NCBI GenBank assembly: GCA_013362195.1
Contig: JABFWM010000643.1
Span: forward strand, 1 to 22,921
Origin: Acidobacteriota bacterium
GTDB taxonomy: Bacteria > Acidobacteriota > Vicinamibacteria > Vicinamibacterales > 2-12-FULL-66-21
Length of the DNA stretch: 22,921 nt
Direction: 5' to 3'
The notes under the pieces were generated by a model. That model saw only the letters and a program-made list of their open reading frames with translations, did no database searches and was not told where the DNA came from. The translations under genes and the position numbers were made by a program. Positions 15,132-22,052 of the stretch are shown one piece after another; the first letter of the stretch is position 1, and every line of letters starts with the position of its first letter.

Positions 15132-16598
15132 ATGTCCCCTCTGGCTCCCGCGACCGATCGGCCGAATGCGGCCACCGACGTCCTGCGATGGCCGCTGGCC
15201 GGGCGGGTGTTGCGGTGGCGCCGTTTCCGCACCGCCAGCCAGATCGTCCTGCTGCTCATCGCGATCGCAATCGTGCTGCACGGGCTGTGGGGATCCGATC
15301 TCGCGCCGAAAAACCTGGCGACGGTCCTCACCTGGATCCACTACCGCGGTCTGCTGATCGGCGCGCTGCTTGCCGTGGGCAACGTGTTCTGCGGCGCCTG
15401 CCCGATGATCCTCGTTCGCGATCTCGGGCGCCGGCTGCATCGGCCGACCCGGCGCTGGCCGCGCTGGCTCCGCGGCAAATGGATCGCGTTGACGCTGTTC
15501 GCGTCCGTGCTGTTCGCCTACGAGCTGTTCGACCTGTGGTCGCTGCCCGCGGCGACGGCCTGGCTGGTCGTCGGCTACTTCGCCGCGGCGCTGCTGGTCG
15601 ACACGATGTTCACGGGCGCGGCGTTCTGCAAGCACGTCTGCCCCGTCGGACAGTTCAACTTCATCGCGTCCACGGTTTCTCCAATCGAGATCGGGGTCCG
15701 TCAGCTGGCGGTTTGCCGCACCTGCTCGACCGCCGATTGCATCAAAGGACGCTACGCCGAGGGAGCGCCCGCGACGGTGGTTCAACGCGGCTGCGAGCTG
15801 GCACTGTTCCTGCCCGCGAAAGTCGGGAACCTCGATTGCACGTTCTGTCTCGACTGCGTGCAGGCATGCCCGCACGACAACGTGGGCGTTCATCTGCGCG
15901 TGCCCGGCGACGAGCTCGTCGACGATCGGCGGCGCTCGTCCATCGGCCGTCTCTCACGCCGGACGGATCTCGCGGCGCTGGCGCTGCTCTTCACGTTCGG
16001 CGCGCTCCTCAACGCGTTCGCGATGGTCGGGCCCGTCTACACCCTGGAGGTGGGGATCGCGCGCGCGATGGGCACGGCGCGTGAAGCGCCCGTGCTCGGT
16101 CTGATCTTCGTCCTGGCGCTCGGCATCATCCCGCTGAGTCTTGTGTCGGGCGCGGCATGGGTCACGCGCCGCCTGACGGTCACCTCTGCGCTCGGCATCA
16201 GGGACATCGCTGTCCGCTACGCGTATGCATTCGTGCCGTTCGGCGTCGGCGTGTGGCTCGCGCACTACGGCTTTCATTTTCTGACCGGCGCGGGCACGCT
16301 GTTGCCGGTCCTGCAGAGTGCAACCATCGAGGCGACGGGGCGGGCGGTGCTTGGCGATCCGAACTGGACGTGGCTCGGCCTGCGTCCCGGTACGGTATTT
16401 CCGTTCCAGCTCGGATCGGTGCTGCTCGGCGCGCTCGGCTCCATCGTGCTCGTGCACCTCGTTTCGGAACGCGATCACCCTGCTGCGGCGGCGCGCGCCG
16501 CGGCGCCATGGAGCGTCGTGGTCGTTGCGCTGACCGTGCTCGCGCTGTGGGTGCTCTCGCAGCCCATGGTGATGCGCGGAACGGGACTCGGCGGATGA
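15132..16598 (+). CDS. NapH/CcoG/NosR-type membrane polyferredoxin
   Basis: The 488-aa inner-membrane protein combines membrane helices with iron-sulfur motifs. The first helix is about residues 35-50. A CGACP motif (Cys87, Cys90) lies at a helix end, and CKHVCP (Cys166, Cys170) precedes the cluster region; both CxxCP-type motifs are shared with NapH, NosR and CcoG. Cys195, Cys198, Cys203 and Cys221 could bind one 4Fe-4S cluster, and the classic CTFCLDCVQACP (Cys236, 239, 242, 246) another. A C-terminal half with about five more helices follows. Such proteins pass electrons across or along the membrane to periplasmic reductases, or reduce metals such as copper during oxidase assembly (CcoG). 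The start ATG 15132 is preferred to an upstream ATG at 15078 inside the previous gene. The stop overlaps the next gene as ATGA. Confidence 0.85.
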   Translation: MSPLAPATDRPNAATDVLRWPLAGRVLRWRRFRTASQIVLLLIAIAIVLHGLWGSDLAPKNLATVLTWIHYRGLLIGALLAVGNVFCGACPMILVRDLGRRLHRPTRRWPRWLRGKWIALTLFASVLFAYELFDLWSLPAATAWLVVGYFAAALLVDTMFTGAAFCKHVCPVGQFNFIASTVSPIEIGVRQLAVCRTCSTADCIKGRYAEGAPATVVQRGCELALFLPAKVGNLDCTFCLDCVQACPHDNVGVHLRVPGDELVDDRRRSSIGRLSRRTDLAALALLFTFGALLNAFAMVGPVYTLEVGIARAMGTAREAPVLGLIFVLALGIIPLSLVSGAAWVTRRLTVTSALGIRDIAVRYAYAFVPFGVGVWLAHYGFHFLTGAGTLLPVLQSATIEATGRAVLGDPNWTWLGLRPGTVFPFQLGSVLLGALGSIVLVHLVSERDHPAAAARAAAPWSVVVVALTVLALWVLSQPMVMRGTGLGG

Positions 16599-16921
16599 AC
16601 GCCAGGTGGGCGCTGGCGATCGCGGCAGTGGCGATGCTGGTCCCGTCGCGCTCACTGGTGCTCGCGCACAGCGGTCCGCCGTTTCCGATCGTGACGAGCC
16701 GCGCCGCCGGCGCCTACAGCATTTCCGTCTGGACGGATCCCGATACGACCGACGATGGACGGGCGGCGGGCCAGTTCTGGATCGTGGTGGACAGCGCTGA
16801 CGGGAAGGCGACAATCCCGCCTGGCACGCAGGCGACCGTCGCGATTCGACCGCTCGATCGCGACGGCGCGGCCCGCGAGGCGCGCGCCGCGCCCGTGAAC
16901 GGCTATTCGCCGCGCTCCTGA
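16595..16921 (+). CDS. Signal-peptide protein, N-terminal half of a probably frameshifted gene
   Basis: The ORF encodes 108 aa. A clear signal peptide (ARWALAIAAVAMLVPSRSL) ends in V-L-A, so cleavage after Ala24 would leave a mature N-terminal histidine (HSGPPFPIV). A beta-rich domain follows, with YSISVWTDPDTTDDG and FWIVVDSADG. The reading frame ends abruptly after APVNG with five residues (YSPRS). In the other frame the same DNA reads FAALLMDHEGPFAV, which flows straight into the ORF beginning at 16921. The two look like one gene broken by the loss of a single base around 16904-16906 (TTT to TT would do it), or joined by frameshifting. The intact protein would be exported, beta-rich and anchored by one C-terminal helix. 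Start is the ATG overlapping the polyferredoxin stop. No named family is recognised. Confidence 0.7.
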   Translation: MNARWALAIAAVAMLVPSRSLVLAHSGPPFPIVTSRAAGAYSISVWTDPDTTDDGRAAGQFWIVVDSADGKATIPPGTQATVAIRPLDRDGAAREARAAPVNGYSPRS

Positions 16922-17118
16922 TGGATCACGAAGGCCCGTTCGCGGTCCACGTCACGGTCGATGGAGCGCTGGGCCGTGCCGCGGTCGACGGACAGGTGAC
17001 CGCCACCTATGACACGCGCCCCGCACCGTGGCTGATCGTCGTGTACTTGATCCCGTTCGTGGGGCTCGGCGTGCTGTGGATGAAGGCGCTGCGCGTACGG
17101 AAGACCAGAAGGGCGTGA
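16921..17118 (+). CDS. C-terminal half of the split secreted/membrane-anchored protein
   Basis: The 65-aa ORF starts at an ATG that overlaps the previous stop by one base (TGATG). It contains a beta-strand-like segment (HEGPFAVHVTVDG), a further strand region, then one membrane helix (about residues 37-54, PWLIVVYLIPFVGLGVLWM) and a basic cytoplasmic tail (KALRVRKTRRA). Alone it lacks any export signal, yet its N-terminal part looks like the end of an extracytoplasmic domain. The preceding ORF has a signal peptide but no anchor, so the two together make a sensible single-span protein. The frame is also open upstream of the ATG, giving LFAALL before it. Either it is a broken gene, a sequencing error, or a coupled/frameshifted two-part protein. 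Confidence 0.6.
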   Translation: MDHEGPFAVHVTVDGALGRAAVDGQVTATYDTRPAPWLIVVYLIPFVGLGVLWMKALRVRKTRRA

Positions 17119-17206
17119 CGGCCGACGGCTCATATGTATGCCTTCGTGAGCCTTCTAATCGTCGCGACCGTTGATGATGCGCCGCAGGCCGTGCCTGTGG
17201 CTGCCG

Positions 17207-17212
17207 TAGAAT
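17207..17212 (+). promoter_or_regulatory. -10-like TAGAAT immediately before the AsnB-like gene
   Basis: TAGAAT matches five of six bases of the -10 consensus and ends 6 bases before ATG 17219, with no Shine-Dalgarno sequence. Transcription from it would begin at or beside the start codon. No convincing -35 is seen. This would be the promoter for the three-gene unit 17219-21154. Confidence 0.45.
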
Positions 17213-17218
17213 AACGCG

Positions 17219-18547
17219 ATGCATCGCCCCATCGAACGCGTCATCGATCTGCTCGACCCGGGCCTGAACCAGCTGCACGATCCCGAGGTCGCGGAGGCGC
17301 GCCGCCGCGTGCTCAGCGGCGACGCCGCGGCGGTGCGCACCATCGACGGATCGTTCGCGCTCGTCGCGGTCGACGGGCGCACCGTCCGCATGGCGCGTTC
17401 GCTCGATCGGCCGATGCGCTACTTCCTCGCGAAGCGCCACGAGGGTCCCGCGCTGTTCGTGGCCGATCGCATCGACACGCTGCAGCGTGCCCTCGAAGAC
17501 GCCGGGCTCGGCGGGCAGTTCCATCCGAGCTATACGCGCATGGTCCCCGCGCACCACATCGTCGAACTCGCGCTCGTGGGCTGTCCCGACCCGTCGCCGA
17601 CCTACACCCGCTTCTTCGCGCCGCGCCAGGGCGCGCTGCGTGCGGACCTCGACGAGATCGGCCGGCGCTACATCGCGGCGCTCGCCGACGAAATGGCCAA
17701 GTGGCTCGCCGCGATCGATCGGCGCGACCGCACGGCGCCGATTGGCGTCACCTTTTCGGGCGGGATCGACAGCGGATCGGTGTTTCTCGTCACGTACCAC
17801 ACGATGCTGCGCCTCGGGATGGCCCCGGCGCGACTGAAGGCCTTCGTGCTGAACCTTGGTGACGGCCCGGACGTCGATCAGGCGCGTGCGTTTCTCTCCG
17901 ACACGGGCTTGTCGATCTTCCTCGAGGAGATCGCGGGACGTACCGAGGACGTCGACGTCGAGGCCACGCTGCGCGCGCTCGAGGATTACAAATCGCTCGA
18001 CGTCGAGTGCGCGGCCATGGGCCTGATGCTCTGCCGCGGCATTCGCGCGCGCTATCCGGACTGGCGCTACCTCGCCGACGGCGACGGCGGCGACGAGAAC
18101 CTGAAAGATTACCCGATCGAAGACAATCCCGAGCTGACCATCCGCAGCGTCGTCGACAACGTGATGCTGTATCAGGAAGGCTGGGGCGTCGGGAAAATCA
18201 AGCACTCGCTCACCTACAGCGGCGGACTGAGTCGAAGCTACGTGCGCACGTACGCGCCGGCGTCGCAGTACGGCTTCGAGGGGTTCAGCCCGTACACGCG
18301 GCCCAACGTGATCGAGATCGCGGAAGGGATCCCGTTCGCCGCGCTGACGCACTACGACGTGCCGGCGCTGTACTCGCTGAAGGGCGAGATCGTCCGGCGC
18401 GGCGTGAAGGCGGTGACCGGGATCGAGATGCCGGTCTTCCCCAAGCGGCGCTTCCAGCACGGCGCGGTATCGAGAGACGCGATGCGCGCCCGGCTCGGAC
18501 GGTCCGAACGCGACTACCGGCGCGCGCTCGAGCGCCTCTATGGGTGA
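17219..18547 (+). CDS. Asparagine-synthetase-like ATP-dependent amidotransferase, no N-terminal Cys
   Basis: The 442-aa protein has an intact AsnB-type synthetase domain. FSGGIDSGSV (Ser180 onward) is the pyrophosphatase-loop that binds ATP, DGDGGDENLKDYP corresponds to the SGEGADE-type motif, and FPKRRFQHG near the C-terminus corresponds to the late Lys-containing motif of the family. The first 150 residues resemble a shortened glutaminase (Ntn) fold, with IDGSFALVAVDGRTVRMARS and LFVADRIDTLQ. However, it starts MHRPIER and lacks the catalytic Cys2, so it probably cannot hydrolyse glutamine. Like beta-lactam synthetase and some RiPP or antibiotic enzymes, it may activate a carboxylate by adenylation and join it to an amine or ammonia supplied otherwise. 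The stop overlaps the radical SAM gene by 8 bases. The substrate is unknown. Confidence 0.85.
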   Translation: MHRPIERVIDLLDPGLNQLHDPEVAEARRRVLSGDAAAVRTIDGSFALVAVDGRTVRMARSLDRPMRYFLAKRHEGPALFVADRIDTLQRALEDAGLGGQFHPSYTRMVPAHHIVELALVGCPDPSPTYTRFFAPRQGALRADLDEIGRRYIAALADEMAKWLAAIDRRDRTAPIGVTFSGGIDSGSVFLVTYHTMLRLGMAPARLKAFVLNLGDGPDVDQARAFLSDTGLSIFLEEIAGRTEDVDVEATLRALEDYKSLDVECAAMGLMLCRGIRARYPDWRYLADGDGGDENLKDYPIEDNPELTIRSVVDNVMLYQEGWGVGKIKHSLTYSGGLSRSYVRTYAPASQYGFEGFSPYTRPNVIEIAEGIPFAALTHYDVPALYSLKGEIVRRGVKAVTGIEMPVFPKRRFQHGAVSRDAMRARLGRSERDYRRALERLYG

Positions 18548-19553
18548 CGCGGAGGTCTTCCCCGCGTCTCCACTCGCGCGCGATCGCTACGTGGTCGAAC
18601 GGCGCGGCTCCCGTCCTGCGCACGACCCCTGGCGCCATCAGGGCGTCTTCGTCGAAGACGAGCGGCAGGACGACGGGACTGTCGCGCGGGTCGCGGCCGT
18701 GCTCCTCACCGGACGTGATTGCGCATGGCGCTGCACGATGTGCGACCTGTGGCAATCCACCACCAGCACCGACACGCCCGCGGGCGCGATCCCGTCGCAG
18801 ATTCACGACGCGCGCCGCACGCTTCGCAATGACGTCGAGGACGTGACGATCATGAAGCTCTACAACGCCGGGAGCTTCTTCGATCCCCGCGCGGTGCCCG
18901 AGGCCGACTACCCGCGCGTCGTCGAGGCGCTGGCCGGACTGTCACGAGTGATCGTCGAATCGCATCCCGCGCTGGTCGGCGCGCGCGTGGATCGACTGCT
19001 CGCGTTGCTGAAGGCTGACGGGATGACGTCAGCGACGACGCTCGAAGTCGCGATGGGACTCGAGACGGCGCACCCATCCGCGCTCGAGCGGCTGAACAAG
19101 CGCGTCACCTTCGCAGAGTTCCGTGCGGCCGCCGCCGCGCTTCGCGAACGCGGCGTCGCGCTTCGCGTCTTCCTGCTCATCGGGCCCCCGTTCGTACGGC
19201 CCGACGAGCAGGACGTCTGGCTGGTGCGCTCGATCGATGCCGCCTTCTCGTGCGGCGCATCGGCCGTCTCGCTGATCCCGACGCGGTCGGGAAATGGCGC
19301 GATGGACGCGCTCGTGCGGACCGGAGGCTTCAGCGCGCCCACTATCGACGATGTCGAGCGGAGTTTCGCGCTCGCCCTCCACCATGCAGCCGGCCGCGGA
19401 CGCGTGTTCCTGGACCTGTGGGATCTCGATCGGTTGTCCGCGTGCACCAGCGACGCCGCGTGGCGCCGCGGGCGTTTGCACGAGATGAACCTGCGGCAGG
19501 TCGTCCTGCCCCCGGCGCCGTGCGCGGCCGGGGATCACCGCGTCGTCGAATGA
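18540..19553 (+). CDS. Radical SAM enzyme, RaSEA-like (archaeosine-synthase-related) family
   Basis: The 337-aa enzyme has the radical SAM cluster motif CAWRCTMC (Cys61, Cys65, Cys68) in TGRDCAWRCTMCDLW. Other stretches fit the RaSEA/TIGR01210-type family as I remember it: KLYNAGSFFDPRAVP, VIVESHPALVG, LEVAMGLETAHP, LNKRVTF, SLIPTRSGNGAMDAL, FLDLWDLDRL and a terminal MNLRQVVLPP. In archaea, RaSEA acts with ArcS to turn a lysine-conjugated 7-cyano-7-deazaguanine in tRNA into archaeosine. There is no ArcS, QueC or Tgt gene in this window, so a tRNA role is not supported here. It more probably performs a related radical cleavage or rearrangement on the product of the AsnB-like enzyme. It overlaps both neighbours (8 bases upstream, ATGA downstream), so the three are translated together. 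Confidence 0.88.
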   Translation: MGDAEVFPASPLARDRYVVERRGSRPAHDPWRHQGVFVEDERQDDGTVARVAAVLLTGRDCAWRCTMCDLWQSTTSTDTPAGAIPSQIHDARRTLRNDVEDVTIMKLYNAGSFFDPRAVPEADYPRVVEALAGLSRVIVESHPALVGARVDRLLALLKADGMTSATTLEVAMGLETAHPSALERLNKRVTFAEFRAAAAALRERGVALRVFLLIGPPFVRPDEQDVWLVRSIDAAFSCGASAVSLIPTRSGNGAMDALVRTGGFSAPTIDDVERSFALALHHAAGRGRVFLDLWDLDRLSACTSDAAWRRGRLHEMNLRQVVLPPAPCAAGDHRVVE

Positions 19554-21154
19554 GTTCGGCGGTCGTGCGGGTCGATGCGGACGCCGCGATCATCGGCTCC
19601 GGCTTCAGCGGATCGCTGACCGCGCTGGCCCTGCGCAAATGCGGGCGCCGCGTGGTGCTCGTCGAACGCGGCCGGCATCCGCGGTTCGCGATCGGCGAAT
19701 CGTCGACGCCGCTTGCCAACCTGCTCATCGAGGAGCTGGCGGATCGCTACGATCTGCCGCGAGTCCGTTCGTTTTCCAAGTGGGGCACGTGGCAGCAGGC
19801 GCGGCCGGAGGTCGCGTGCGGGCTGAAGCGCGGGTTCAGCTTCTTCTTCCACGAACGCGGATCGCCGTTCCCGGAGGACCCGGAGCACGCGCGGCAACTG
19901 CTGGTGGCGGCAAGCCCGCACGATGCCGTCGCGGACATGCACTGGTATCGCCCCGACTTCGATCGTGCGCTGGTCGAGGACGCACAAGCCGAAGGCGCCG
20001 TGTATCTCGACTCGACGCGGCTCGATTCCGTGTGGCGCGACGGCAGCGCCATGATCCTCGACGGCGAACGCGACGGCCGGTCGATCCGCATCCACGCGCG
20101 CTTCGTGATCGACGCGAGCGGCCCGCGCGGCTTCCTGCATCGTGCTCTTGGCCTCGACGAAGCGCCGCGGCGGTGGCTGCCGCCGACGCGGGGCCTCTAC
20201 ACGCATTTCGAGCACGTCGACCGCTGGGACCGCCTGAGACCGGCGGCCGGCACGCCGTATCCCGTGGACGATGCGGCGGTCCATCACGTGTTTCCCGGAG
20301 GATGGATCTGGGTGCTTCGCTTCAACAACGGCATCACCAGCGCCGGCGCGGCGCTGACGCCGGCGATCGCGTCGGAGATCGCCGCCGCGGACGGCGCGGC
20401 GGCGTGGGACCGCCTGCTTCAGGCGCTGCCCTCGATTCGCGATCAGTTCCAGTCGGCGCGTGCGCTGCTGCCGTTCGTGCACGTCCCGTGTCTCGCGTTC
20501 CGCAGCGCCCGCGTCGCCGGGCCCGCGTGGGCGCTGCTGCCCTCGGCCGCCGGAGTCATCGATCCGCTGCTCTCGACGGGATTCCCCCTGACGCTGCTGG
20601 GCGTGCTGCGCCTCGTCGATCTCCTCGAGCGTACCGAGCCGGGGCGCGAACGCCAGGCCGCGCTCGCCGAGTACGAGCGGGTCACGATCGCGGAGCTCGA
20701 CGCCACCGAACGGCTCGTCGCGGCGCTATATGCCTCAATGGACGATCCGCCGCTCTTCAAGCGCCTCAGCCTGCTTTATTTCTCCGCCGCAAGCTTCAGC
20801 GAAGCGGTCCGGCGGCTCGGCCACTCCGAACGCGCGCCGGGCTTCCTGCTGCACGCGCATCCCTCGTTCGGACCGGAGCTCGCCGCGTGCACGGCAATCG
20901 CCGCATCCCGGCCGGCCGGGCGTGAGCGGCAGGCTCTCACCGAGCAAATCGACCGCGCCATCGAGCCGTTCGACGTCGCCGGCCTGCTCGATCGCACGCG
21001 GCGCGACTGGTTTCCCGTACTCGCCACGGACATCCTGGCGTCAGCGGCGAAGCTTGGCGCGACGCGCGCCGAGGTCGTCCGGCTTCTCGAGCGAAGTGGC
21101 TTCACCTTCGAGGAGGGATCGGCGCGCGGGGATGGTCAGCGCCGTGCCCAGTGA
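19550..21154 (+). CDS. Flavin-dependent halogenase-like FAD oxidoreductase
   Basis: The 534-aa protein begins with an FAD-binding Rossmann motif, GSGFSG at residues 16-21 within DAAIIGSGFSGSLTALALR, then the LVERGRHPRF segment and GESSTP (49-54), which is typical of tryptophan-halogenase-type flavoproteins. Lys93 in GLKRGFSFFFHE sits where halogenases carry the catalytic lysine. FPGGWIWVLRF (Trp252, Trp254) resembles the WxWxIP motif, but the Ile-Pro is replaced by Val-Leu. The C-terminal domain (from about 380) is helical. It could be a true halogenase, or a related monooxygenase or dehydrogenase that has lost halogenation. The start is ATG 19550, which overlaps the radical SAM stop as ATGA. 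It ends 46 bases from the convergent RnfD-like gene. No flavin reductase gene is in the window. Confidence 0.85.
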   Translation: MSSAVVRVDADAAIIGSGFSGSLTALALRKCGRRVVLVERGRHPRFAIGESSTPLANLLIEELADRYDLPRVRSFSKWGTWQQARPEVACGLKRGFSFFFHERGSPFPEDPEHARQLLVAASPHDAVADMHWYRPDFDRALVEDAQAEGAVYLDSTRLDSVWRDGSAMILDGERDGRSIRIHARFVIDASGPRGFLHRALGLDEAPRRWLPPTRGLYTHFEHVDRWDRLRPAAGTPYPVDDAAVHHVFPGGWIWVLRFNNGITSAGAALTPAIASEIAAADGAAAWDRLLQALPSIRDQFQSARALLPFVHVPCLAFRSARVAGPAWALLPSAAGVIDPLLSTGFPLTLLGVLRLVDLLERTEPGRERQAALAEYERVTIAELDATERLVAALYASMDDPPLFKRLSLLYFSAASFSEAVRRLGHSERAPGFLLHAHPSFGPELAACTAIAASRPAGRERQALTEQIDRAIEPFDVAGLLDRTRRDWFPVLATDILASAAKLGATRAEVVRLLERSGFTFEEGSARGDGQRRAQ

Positions 21155-21200
21155 CGCTGCACAGCCACGGCCTTCGCACAAACCGCCAGCGCCACGAAGT

Positions 21201-22048
<848 letters not shown>

Positions 22049-22052
<4 letters not shown>

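Noticed and set aside
17128..17153. Inverted repeat GGCTCA...TGAGCC after the 65-aa ORF as a possible terminator
   Set aside because: Six-base stem with a 14-base loop and only a short T stretch; too weak to call a terminator.
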